Below, in pieces: positions 52,126-60,184 of a stretch of DNA of 64,000 nucleotides. This DNA is from Peristeroidobacter soli. GTDB lineage: Bacteria > Pseudomonadota > Gammaproteobacteria > Steroidobacterales > Steroidobacteraceae. The notes under the pieces are model-generated. The model searched no databases. It was not told the origin of the DNA and was given only the letters and a program-made list of their open reading frames with translations. The translations under genes and the position numbers were made by a program. Each line of letters opens with the position of its first letter. Position 1 is the first letter of the stretch. The DNA is taken from positions 332,865 to 396,864 of the forward strand of contig NZ_RYEV01000009.1 in NCBI RefSeq assembly GCF_004138485.1, read 5' to 3'.

Positions 52126-54828
52126 TCACCACTTCCGGGTGATTCCCAGCGACAGCCGACGGCCGAAGGGATCGGCATTGGCGCCGTCATAGAAGTTGTC
52201 GTTGGCCGCCGTGGAGACCCGCGGGGGCGCTTCATCGAAAAGATTGCTGACGCTGAAAAATAAAGTGAGTCCGCTTGCCGCCGGCTCGCCTTCGGGACCG
52301 ATGACGTAGGCCAGCGTCACATCGGTGGTGAGATACGAATCCACGGTCTCATGCGGGATCGCCGTGACATTGGTGTAGCTGTCCGCGTAATTCACGAATC
52401 CGCTCACCCCCAGAGGTCCCCGGTTCCACGACACACCCACGCGGGCACGCAGATCGAGCGGCCGGTACAACACATCGAGGTCGTCCGAGATCGGCGCTCC
52501 CGGCGCGGTCTGGTTGTCGAAACTCAGGATGCGATTGACGTTACAGCTGAAAGTCATCGAGCCCTTCCCCACCGGGCGCGTGTAGCTGGCCATGAAGTCG
52601 ATACCGCTGGTCTCGGTGGCCGCGATGTTGCGCGTCCGGCCGTCGATGATGGCGTACACGCTGGCGGGGTCGAACGAGGGGCCCACGAAGTTGGTCACGT
52701 AGGCGGGCGGGAAGCTGGCGACCAAGGCATTCACGGCGTCGGCGCCCGGCTGGAGCTGCACGAACCGTCCATAGATGTCCGGATTCAACAGGAAGCTGGC
52801 GGCACCGAAGGCAACGCTCGCGATCCGATCGTCGAATACGATGTTGTAATAGGTGACATTCGTGTTGAAGCCACGAGCCGCGGGCGGATTCCAGTCGATG
52901 CCCACGGTCCAGGATTCTCCGCGCTCGGGCTTCAGGTCCCGCACCGTGCCGTTCAGTTGCACCAGTGTGAGCGGCCCCAGCGTCGGCACGTTGTCGTTGG
53001 ACAGCAGCAGCGTCTGCGCATTGTGGGCATGCCCCTGTGCCGGCGCCTTGAAAGACGTGCCCCAGGTGGCACGCAGATTCACCCCTTCAGTCGGCGTCAA
53101 CGCCAGGCCCACCCGCGGATCGGTGGTCGAGCCGATCGCGTCGTAGTCCTCGTAGCGCGCGGCCAACGACAGCTGGCCGGACTCGAATCCCAGGAAAGAG
53201 GCGCCAGCGGGAATCAGGGGAATCAGGGCTTCCATGAATGCCGCCCGGGTATCGCGATCCGCCTGCGAATAGGTGCCGGGCCCGGTGGGCGACTGACGCT
53301 CATTGCGCCACATCGCACCGACAGCCGCGTGGATCGCGCCCGCCGGCGTGTCGAACAACGAGCCGCTGACCACGGCATCAGCCTCGGTGAAGCGATTCCA
53401 ATCGCCGAATTCGTACTGTTGACCGAAGGCGGTGGCCCGGATCTGCTCGTCGGTGCGGCCCCAGACACCGGACAGCTCCATGCTCCAGTCGCCGCCCAGC
53501 TGCATCGACAACGAGGGCGCGAACGTCAGGTACCGCGTCCGATAACTTTGATACAGATCGGCGAAGAACGGCCGCGTGGTATCACCCGCTCGTTCGTTAT
53601 AGAAGGTGTCGAGACGTACGCGGGTACGATCGTTGATCTCCTGGTTGAGCGACAGCATCACGGCGTGACGGGTTTCCGGATCGGCCAGCGTGGCCTCCGG
53701 AACGGTCTGTCTGGAGTAACTGCGATCGGAATATTTCAGCGGGTTCTGATCGCGATACTCGTACGTCAGCAGCGCCCCGCCCGAGGACCAGTCGTGACCC
53801 AGCAATTGAGTGACATTGAGCTGGCTGTAGTCGCTGTGCGCCGCGTTGCCCCACTGCACCGATGTTTCGGCGCCCTCGTAGCGATCGCGCAGGATGAAAT
53901 TGACGACGCCCGCGATGGCGTCGGAACCGTAAATCGCCGAAGCGCCGTCGGTCACCACTTCCACTCTTTCGATGGCGCCCAGAGGAATCAGACTCACATC
54001 GAAGTCTCCGCCCACCGACATTGGCGCCATGCGTCGGCCATTCACCAGGGACAGCGTGCTGCCCACCGCCAGGCCGCGCAGGTTGGCCGTCGTCAGGTTG
54101 GAATTGTTGGCCACATTATTGAAACTGACGGACGCACGGCCGCCGACGGCGTTGCGGCCGCCGCCGAAATTCTGCGGCAACGTGCCGAGAAACGTTTCGA
54201 CGTTCGCCGCGCCGGTTCGCATGATTTCATCGCGCGAGTACTGGGTGCGAGGCGCGGACTTCACCTCCTCGCCTTTGATGTGAGTTCCAGTCACGATGAT
54301 TTCCTGGAGCTGCCACTCATCCCGGGTGCCGGAGGATTGCGCAGAGTGGTGTTCAGCCGCTGGGCCGGTGTTTTGCGCCAGCCTGAGGGAAGTCGCAGAC
54401 GCGGCACCCCGCGAAGAGGTTTTCAGCTCGGCCGCTCTTGCGGATGGGTCGATGATGGAGATCGTCTTGGCGTCGATGAACTCGTATTCGAGGTCGCTCC
54501 CTTCGAGCAGCCGCTTCAGAGCGACCTCGGGGGTGTACCGCCCCGTGAGAGGTTTTGCAGGCCGCTCGGTGACTTTCTCTCCGGCCGGATAGATCAGCTG
54601 CAGCCCGCTCTGTTCGGTGAGCTGGATGAGCGCGCGGGAGAGCGTGGGCGCATCGATGTCGAAGTCGACCGCGGGTAGCCGGTTCGTGTTCGCATCTTGA
54701 GGTGCCTGAGAAAGACGAATACCGGATTGATCTGCGCTAGTATCGTTTGCAGAGGCCGCCGTCGTGAGAACCGAGGACACGAGCATCGTCGCCATCGTCG
54801 TCACCGGTGTGAGTATTGTTTTGCGCAT
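52126..54828 (-). CDS. TonB-dependent receptor with N-terminal STN signalling domain (second system)
   Basis: 900 aa. After a signal peptide comes an STN domain (about 55-110: LTGRYTPEVALKRLLEGSDL). Next are the TonB-box/plug region (EIIVTGTHIKG; TGAANVETFLGTLPQNF; LRGLAVGSTLSLVNGRRM; AIYGSDAIAGVVNFILR) and a beta-barrel ending in RKW. It is similar in layout to the receptor at 3034. The gene is divergent from its own sigma/fecR pair across a 103-bp palindrome and is followed by an S9 peptidase. Ligand unknown; peptide uptake is inferred. Confidence 0.93.
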   Translation of the reverse strand: MRKTILTPVTTMATMLVSSVLTTAASANDTSADQSGIRLSQAPQDANTNRLPAVDFDIDAPTLSRALIQLTEQSGLQLIYPAGEKVTERPAKPLTGRYTPEVALKRLLEGSDLEYEFIDAKTISIIDPSARAAELKTSSRGAASATSLRLAQNTGPAAEHHSAQSSGTRDEWQLQEIIVTGTHIKGEEVKSAPRTQYSRDEIMRTGAANVETFLGTLPQNFGGGRNAVGGRASVSFNNVANNSNLTTANLRGLAVGSTLSLVNGRRMAPMSVGGDFDVSLIPLGAIERVEVVTDGASAIYGSDAIAGVVNFILRDRYEGAETSVQWGNAAHSDYSQLNVTQLLGHDWSSGGALLTYEYRDQNPLKYSDRSYSRQTVPEATLADPETRHAVMLSLNQEINDRTRVRLDTFYNERAGDTTRPFFADLYQSYRTRYLTFAPSLSMQLGGDWSMELSGVWGRTDEQIRATAFGQQYEFGDWNRFTEADAVVSGSLFDTPAGAIHAAVGAMWRNERQSPTGPGTYSQADRDTRAAFMEALIPLIPAGASFLGFESGQLSLAARYEDYDAIGSTTDPRVGLALTPTEGVNLRATWGTSFKAPAQGHAHNAQTLLLSNDNVPTLGPLTLVQLNGTVRDLKPERGESWTVGIDWNPPAARGFNTNVTYYNIVFDDRIASVAFGAASFLLNPDIYGRFVQLQPGADAVNALVASFPPAYVTNFVGPSFDPASVYAIIDGRTRNIAATETSGIDFMASYTRPVGKGSMTFSCNVNRILSFDNQTAPGAPISDDLDVLYRPLDLRARVGVSWNRGPLGVSGFVNYADSYTNVTAIPHETVDSYLTTDVTLAYVIGPEGEPAASGLTLFFSVSNLFDEAPPRVSTAANDNFYDGANADPFGRRLSLGITRKW

Positions 54829-54890
54829 ACGTATTCGAGCTCCCCAATTGTTGTCGACTCGCGCCTGTGCCCAGACTGAGGTCGCTGCAA

Positions 54891-54921
54891 CTAAGAGCGC
54901 CGGGCGGACGGCAAAGGGGTA
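54891..54921 (-). promoter_or_regulatory. Putative ECF-sigma promoter of the second receptor operon
   Basis: On the reverse strand TACCCC (54921-54916), an 18-nt spacer and CTCTTAG (54897-54891) lie 62 nt before the receptor ATG. It is the mirror image of the promoter facing the sigma gene. Boxes and spacing differ from the first locus (TACCCG-N17-GACTTAG), consistent with a different sigma factor. Confidence 0.58.
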
Positions 54922-54954
54922 GCCGGGACTATGAAAAAAAAATGCCGCCGGCAG

Positions 54955-54985
54955 TACCCCTTTGGCCAGCTCCGGGCACTCTTAG
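54955..54985 (+). promoter_or_regulatory. Putative ECF-sigma promoter of the second sigma/fecR operon
   Basis: TACCCC (54955-54960), an 18-nt spacer and CTCTTAG (54979-54985) lie 21 nt upstream of the sigma ATG at 55007. Position and symmetry match the first locus, which suggests autoregulation by the encoded sigma factor. Confidence 0.58.
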
Positions 54986-55006
54986 TTGCATGGGCCTGAA
55001 ACCGCG

Positions 55007-55543
55007 ATGAAGTCACCCCCCTCCAATCCGGGACCTGACCCTCCCAGCTTCGCCGCCGAGGTGCAGAAGCTGTACGGCGCGGATTTGTTCTTCTTCCTGC
55101 TGTCGCGCCTCAGAAACGAGCAGGACGCCAAGGATGTGGCTCAGGAAATCTATCTGAGGCTGCTGCGCCTGGGTCAGGGTGAGCTGGTGCGGGATCCGCA
55201 CGCCTACGTGTACTTCGTGGCGAGCCAGGTGCTCGCGCAGTTCCGTATGCGGGCCAGGCACAGTCCGTTGATATACGACTCGACGCTGCCGAAGGATCGG
55301 GTGCGGCCGCCCACCGATATCGGTCGGGATGGCGCCGCGGATCGCTGGATGGCGCTGGCGGAAATCGAGGAGCTGTTGAGCGAGCTGCCGCAGATGCATC
55401 GCAAGGTCTTTTTGATGAGAAAGATAGACGAGCTGTCCTGGGCCCAGATTGCGGAACGGTTGAGCATTTCGGTGCATACCGTGAAGAAATATCTGTGCGA
55501 GGCGAATGCGCGCATCAGTGTGTCGCGCAGAGAAAAGGAGTAG
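55007..55543 (+). CDS. ECF sigma factor, FecI-like (second system)
   Basis: 178 aa. Region 2 is VQKLYGADLFFFLLSRLRNE and DAKDVAQEIYLRLLRL. Region 4 is LPQMHRKVFLMRKIDELSWA and AERLSISVHTVKKYL. ATG 55007 is used; the TTG at 54986 would sit directly on the -10-like box and is therefore unlikely. FecR starts 4 nt after the stop. It presumably recognises the palindromic promoters at 54891-54985. Confidence 0.9.
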   Translation: MKSPPSNPGPDPPSFAAEVQKLYGADLFFFLLSRLRNEQDAKDVAQEIYLRLLRLGQGELVRDPHAYVYFVASQVLAQFRMRARHSPLIYDSTLPKDRVRPPTDIGRDGAADRWMALAEIEELLSELPQMHRKVFLMRKIDELSWAQIAERLSISVHTVKKYLCEANARISVSRREKE

Positions 55544-55547
55544 CGCC

Positions 55548-56627
55548 ATGCCCGATCCCAAAAACCTCCGGTTGACCGAGCGCGGCCGTCACGAAGAGCT
55601 GCTGAGAGTCGCCGAACAGGCCGCGGCCTGGTTGATAGAGCTGGAGGATGGTGGCCCGCGCGAGCGAGCGGCTTTCGCGAGGTGGTTGGAGGAATCTCCC
55701 CTGCACGTCGAGATGTTCCTGCGCGCCAACTCCGTGGATCGGATGATGGAGCTCATGGAGCCCGCCGACGTGAAAGCATTGGCCCAAAGAAATTGGGACG
55801 ACGTGAACACGGTGACGGAATTCCCGCGTTCGCTCGATCCTCCGCGGCCTGCCTTCGTCGCTGCTCGCCCAAAGAGAGTTTACAAAGCACGGTTTGCCGC
55901 CATCGCAGCCGCGGTGCTGGTGCTCGTGGGCAGCACGATGTGGTACGAGATCTTGGGACCAGGGGCCTGGGACGTGCAGCAGACGCACGTCGGCGAACAA
56001 CGCATCGTGCAGCTCGCGGACGGCTCGATCATCTACGTCAATACCGACAGTCGGCTCGAGGTGCATTACACCGAGGCGGCGCGCTACGTGCGGTTGCGCG
56101 ACGGCGAAGCGCTCTTCAAAGTCGCACATGACGTGCAGCGACCGTTTCGAGTGCTGGCGGGAGACAGCACCATTCAGGCGATCGGCACCCAGTTCAACGT
56201 ATATCGCCGCTCGAGCGAAACCAAAGTGGCCGTCGTCGAAGGCATCGTACAGGTCTCCAAAGGCGTCGAAGAATCCGCCGGCGCTCCGCCCGCAAGAGAC
56301 CTCGAGCGCCTGACCGCGGGCCAGGGCCTCGTCCTCGGCGAGGACGGCGCGCCCAAGAAGCCGGTGGCAGTGAACATCGACCACGCAACGGCATGGCGCC
56401 AGCGGCGGCTGGTGTTCGAATGGCAGACGCTGGAAGAGATCGCTGCCGAATTCAATCGCTACAACCGCTCACCCCAAATCCGAGTGGAAGGCGACGAGGT
56501 CCGCAAGCGCCGCTTCACGGCCGTGTTCGACGCGGACAATCCGCAAACGCTACTGAAATTTCTGTCGAGGGACGACCATATCCAATTCGCGGCCGAGGGC
56601 GACAACTTCGTCATTCGCTCGCGGTAG
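55548..56627 (+). CDS. FecR-family anti-sigma factor / periplasmic sensor (second system)
   Basis: 359 aa. The cytoplasmic N-terminal region has AAWLIELEDGGPRERAAFAR and WLEESPLHVEMFLRANSVD. A transmembrane helix lies at about 105-124 (FAAIAAAVLVLVGSTMWY). The periplasmic FecR domain has THVGEQRIVQLADGSIIYVN, LRDGEALFKVAHD and AIGTQFNVYRR. A C-terminal STN-like part follows (TLEEIAAEFNRYN). AGGAG precedes the ATG. It is paralogous to the FecR at 6663. Confidence 0.93.
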   Translation: MPDPKNLRLTERGRHEELLRVAEQAAAWLIELEDGGPRERAAFARWLEESPLHVEMFLRANSVDRMMELMEPADVKALAQRNWDDVNTVTEFPRSLDPPRPAFVAARPKRVYKARFAAIAAAVLVLVGSTMWYEILGPGAWDVQQTHVGEQRIVQLADGSIIYVNTDSRLEVHYTEAARYVRLRDGEALFKVAHDVQRPFRVLAGDSTIQAIGTQFNVYRRSSETKVAVVEGIVQVSKGVEESAGAPPARDLERLTAGQGLVLGEDGAPKKPVAVNIDHATAWRQRRLVFEWQTLEEIAAEFNRYNRSPQIRVEGDEVRKRRFTAVFDADNPQTLLKFLSRDDHIQFAAEGDNFVIRSR

Positions 56628-56750
56628 CACGTCACCGCCCTGAGCACGACGCCGTCGAGAGCTCATATCGAGATTGATGACAAGCGCCCAAGTCCGGCGC
56701 TATGCTTCATGGGCAGCAAGAAGCAGCCACAGGTCAGCAGGAGGCAGACA

Positions 56751-58070
56751 GTGAAGTGTTCCTACGTCCCTCGCATTCGTCATCCCATTCATTCCATCGC
56801 GCTCGTCCTCGGCATCAGCGCATCTCTGCTCGCCACGACCGGCGAAGCCACCGACCTCTCGATCGCCGGCACGGCCAATGGCAGCAGTGCCGTCCTGACT
56901 GTGTCCGACGGCTATGGTGGAGCGATACGATCCTTCACCTACCGCGGCAAGGAATATATCAACGTCAAGGATCTTGGCAGGGAAATGCAGTCCTCGGTGG
57001 CATTCGACTACTACAAGGAGTGCTACAACCCGAATGAAGCGGGCAACAACCTGCACACGCCGAGCCAGTTGCTGTCGTGGTCGAACGCCGGCAACGTGCT
57101 GAGCACGTTCACCAACATGGCGTTCTGGTTGGCTCCGGGCCAGCAGGGGGTGTGCGGCGGCGGCGCGAGCAGCGCCGTGAACACCACGGTTCATTCCGGG
57201 CTGGTGTTCGAGAAGTCCGTGCAGTTCGGCGCCAATGGCGTGCCGAACGTGCTCGACTATCGAGTGAGATATCACCTCAACGAAAGCCACGGCTACGCCG
57301 TTTTCGAGACCTTGACCGCCTACCTCCAGCCGGAATTCGTGGATTTCTTCACCTTCGATCCGCGCACCTCGACCCTGTCGCGCCTCGACATGCCCACGAC
57401 GTGCTATGACATAGTGAAGTGCCAGTACCAGGGCCTGCCCGTCATCGCTGCCACGTTCCCTGGTCATCATGCGATCGGCATCTATGCTCCAGTGCCGCCG
57501 ACCGGCAGCTATGGCGCCTACAAGAGATCCCAGCTACACGGCGCCGATAACTTCACCAAATGGAATGCCGTCTATGTCGAGAGCCCGACCACTGCCGGCA
57601 CGGTTTATGAGCGTCAGCTCAAAGTGCCGTTCGGCACGGTCGAGGAAGTCACGAACGCGATGCGCGCGATCACCGGCGTGCCGCTGATTCCGGTGTTCCG
57701 ATTCTATGGGCTCAACGATCATTTCCTGACGTTGACGTTCTCCGAGCCCGGCTCGTCCTACGCTTTCGAGAGCACGGCATTCCGTGTCCATGCGAGCCCG
57801 CAGGACAGCGGCATGATGGCTCTGTATCGCTGCTATAACGCAGCGGCAGTGGATCACTTCGTCAGCGCCGATCCCAATTGCGAAGGCCGGCTGTTCGAAG
57901 GCACCTACGGATATGTTTCTTCCTATGCCCGCCCCGGCTACGAACCCCTGTACCGGTTTTACAAGAACAGTATCTCCAATCATCTGACCACGACCAATTA
58001 CGCCGAAGGTATCAACAACGGCTATGCCTACGAAGGCGTGCAGGGCTACGCGCCGATGGCGAATTATTGA
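56751..58070 (+). CDS. Secreted protein with C-terminal DUF5648 repeats
   Basis: 439 aa. GTG 56751 follows AGGAGG with a 6-nt gap and gives a signal peptide (IHSIALVLGISASLLATTGEA). An in-frame ATG at 56709 has no such site. The N-terminal 270 residues form an unrecognised beta-rich domain with several Cys. The last 140 residues carry DUF5648-type units (FRFYGLNDHFLT; LYRCYNAAAVDHFVS; LYRFYKNSISNHLTT) with GYAYEGVQGYAP, a fold often attached to secreted hydrolases. It may act on or bind extracellular polymers. The 3' end overlaps the hybrid kinase gene by 7 bp, tail to tail. Confidence 0.78.
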   Translation: MKCSYVPRIRHPIHSIALVLGISASLLATTGEATDLSIAGTANGSSAVLTVSDGYGGAIRSFTYRGKEYINVKDLGREMQSSVAFDYYKECYNPNEAGNNLHTPSQLLSWSNAGNVLSTFTNMAFWLAPGQQGVCGGGASSAVNTTVHSGLVFEKSVQFGANGVPNVLDYRVRYHLNESHGYAVFETLTAYLQPEFVDFFTFDPRTSTLSRLDMPTTCYDIVKCQYQGLPVIAATFPGHHAIGIYAPVPPTGSYGAYKRSQLHGADNFTKWNAVYVESPTTAGTVYERQLKVPFGTVEEVTNAMRAITGVPLIPVFRFYGLNDHFLTLTFSEPGSSYAFESTAFRVHASPQDSGMMALYRCYNAAAVDHFVSADPNCEGRLFEGTYGYVSSYARPGYEPLYRFYKNSISNHLTTTNYAEGINNGYAYEGVQGYAPMANY

Positions 58071-60184
58071 TCGAGCATCCTCGATATCTTGCTCGCGAGC
58101 GCATCGAGATCGAAAGGCTTGGTGATCATCGCCATGTTGGCACCGAGAAAATCGGCACGGCTCGCTGCATTCTCGGCGTAGCCCGTGATGAACAGGATGG
58201 GCAGCCCGGGGCGGTGTCGACGTGCGACGTCGGCGAGTTGCCGCCCGCCCATCCCAGGCAACCCCACATCGGAAATCATCAGGTCGATGACACGATTCGA
58301 CGCCAGAATGCCGATCGCGATGTTTGCTTCCTCGGCCTCGATCGCAACATAGCCCAGCTCCTGCAAAACTTCGCACACCAGCATTCGAACCGATGCGTCG
58401 TCTTCCACGAGCAGAACTTTCTGACCGCGCCCCTCCGGCGCGGTCGGTTTTTCGGTCGATGGCTCCGGCGACGGGCGCTGCTGTGCCGCCGGCAGACAGA
58501 TCGATACTGTCGTGCCCACGCCGATCGTACTGACGATGTGAACCTGGCCGCCCGATTGCCGCGCGAAGCCGTAAATCATCGACAATCCGAGGCCCGTTCC
58601 CTGGCCGATCGGCTTGGTGGTGAAGAACGGCTCGAACGCCTTCTCGAGGACTTCGGCCGACATGCCGACACCCGTATCCGACACGGCCACGACCACGTAC
58701 TGGCCGGGCTGTAACTGCTGCGCCGATGCATCGGCTGCATTCAGTTCGACAGCGCTGGTCCGAATCGAAAGGCGGCCACCCTGCGGCATGGCATCGCGCG
58801 CGTTGATGACGAGATTGATGATGGCATTCTCGAGTTGATTTGCGTCGGCGACAGCCGGAGGCAACTCCTCGGCGGCGGCAATGTCGATCGAGATATCTTC
58901 GCGCACGCTGCGATGGAGCAGTTCCTTCAGAGACAATGTCAACTGATTGACGTCTATGGGCCTCGCGTCCAGCGACTGTCTCCGCGAAAACGCCAGCAAC
59001 CGTGCAGTGAGACCCGCCGCGCGCTGGGCCGAAGCTGTCGCAGCGTCCATGAAGCGATCCACATCCTCCAGACGCCGGGTCAGAATCCGGCGTTTGATGA
59101 TGTCGAGCGCCCCCATCACGCCTGTCAGCATATTGTTGAAGTCATGAGCGATGCCGCCGGTCAATTGACCGACGGCTTCCATCTTCTGACTCTGCCGCAG
59201 CGAGGCCTCCGCCCGCATGCGGCTCGCCATTTCGGCCTCGAGCGCCGCGGTTCTCTCCTCGACCATGGTTTCCAGCTCGGCCCGGGACCGGGCCAGCAGC
59301 TCGCGAGCCGCAACGATATCGTGAATGTCCGTGCACGTGCCAAACCAACGGACGATCTCACCGCTTTCATCTCGCAACGCCTGCGCACGGCCGAGAACCC
59401 AGCGATATTCGCCGCTGTGATGCCTGAGCCGATACTCGATGTGGTAAGGCTCGCCGGTGTTCAACGAGCGATGCCACACTGTCCATGCTCGCCCCCGGTC
59501 GTCCGGATGAAACATTTTGTTCCATGCTTCACCGTCGGTTGAGCCGTGCGGCGTGCCAGTGAACTCATACCATCGATTGTTATAATAGTCGTGGTAGCCG
59601 TCCGGCCACGTCGTCCATATCATCTGATCGATCGAGTTTGCGATCGCCTCGAAGCGACGATTGCTTTCGCGCAGCGCCGATTCGCTCCTGGCCAGCGCAT
59701 CGTTGCGGATCGCCAGCTGTTGCGCCTGAGCGGCCAGCTCCATCATGCGATCGCGCATATCGAACTGTCGTCGCCTGGCGCGGATGGCCGAGGCCGTCGC
59801 ACTGAGCAGCGAGTCGAGCGCCAGAGGACGCTCGAGGACGATGGCGTTACTGGTCAGTTCCTGCAACCGGACACGCTGCGCGCTGAGCGAGCCTTCGCGA
59901 CCGGTTTTTCGGGTGGTGAGGAAAATGAAAGGAATATCCGACCACTCGGGCTGCCGACTCAAGACCTCACTGAGCTCCGCCGCATCCTCCCGCAACGCCT
60001 CTTCAGTGATCAGCACCACGCCAGCAAGCCCACTGCGAAGCGCAGCAGCCAGTCCACCCAGTGCCTTGCAATCGCGAGCGGGGTAACCGTGTTTGCACAA
60101 CAGGTCCGCCACGCTCTGGGCGTCGCGACCGTAGGGCGCACAGATCAATACTTCGCAGTCGCTCGGCGGAACACTATGACTCAA
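58064..60184 (-). CDS. Hybrid histidine kinase: receiver-like, PAS, HisKA, HATPase, receiver
   Basis: About 706 aa and soluble. A degenerate N-terminal receiver-like domain (VLICAPYGRDAQSVADLL) reads VVLITEEAL where the phospho-Asp is expected. Then come a PAS fold (RRFEAIANSIDQMIWTTWPD), a coiled coil, HisKA (GGIAHDFNNMLTGVMGAL), HATPase (NLVINARDAMPQGG; DTGVGMSAEV; GTGLGLSMI) and a C-terminal receiver (LMISDVGLPGMGGRQL). TTG 60184 overlaps the KaiC-like stop by 11 bp. A longer frame upstream lies inside the kaiC-like gene. The overlap suggests that the two proteins act together. Confidence 0.86.
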   Translation of the reverse strand: MSHSVPPSDCEVLICAPYGRDAQSVADLLCKHGYPARDCKALGGLAAALRSGLAGVVLITEEALREDAAELSEVLSRQPEWSDIPFIFLTTRKTGREGSLSAQRVRLQELTSNAIVLERPLALDSLLSATASAIRARRRQFDMRDRMMELAAQAQQLAIRNDALARSESALRESNRRFEAIANSIDQMIWTTWPDGYHDYYNNRWYEFTGTPHGSTDGEAWNKMFHPDDRGRAWTVWHRSLNTGEPYHIEYRLRHHSGEYRWVLGRAQALRDESGEIVRWFGTCTDIHDIVAARELLARSRAELETMVEERTAALEAEMASRMRAEASLRQSQKMEAVGQLTGGIAHDFNNMLTGVMGALDIIKRRILTRRLEDVDRFMDAATASAQRAAGLTARLLAFSRRQSLDARPIDVNQLTLSLKELLHRSVREDISIDIAAAEELPPAVADANQLENAIINLVINARDAMPQGGRLSIRTSAVELNAADASAQQLQPGQYVVVAVSDTGVGMSAEVLEKAFEPFFTTKPIGQGTGLGLSMIYGFARQSGGQVHIVSTIGVGTTVSICLPAAQQRPSPEPSTEKPTAPEGRGQKVLLVEDDASVRMLVCEVLQELGYVAIEAEEANIAIGILASNRVIDLMISDVGLPGMGGRQLADVARRHRPGLPILFITGYAENAASRADFLGANMAMITKPFDLDALASKISRMLDQ

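Larger units (their letters stand above)
54887..54989. repeat. Large imperfect palindrome between receptor and sigma genes
   Basis: Left arm 54887-54921 and right arm 54955-54989 are inverted copies of 35 nt each. The outer 11 nt (GCAACTAAGAG) and inner 10 nt (CAAAGGGGTA) match perfectly, with a partly matching 14-nt middle. A 33-nt centre contains a run of nine A and a further GCCGG/CCGGC pair. The arms coincide with the two divergent promoter candidates. Confidence 0.85.

Noticed and set aside
52351..54678. 775-codon open frame opposite the second TonB receptor
   Set aside because: Antisense shadow with no domain; the reverse strand has clear plug and barrel motifs.
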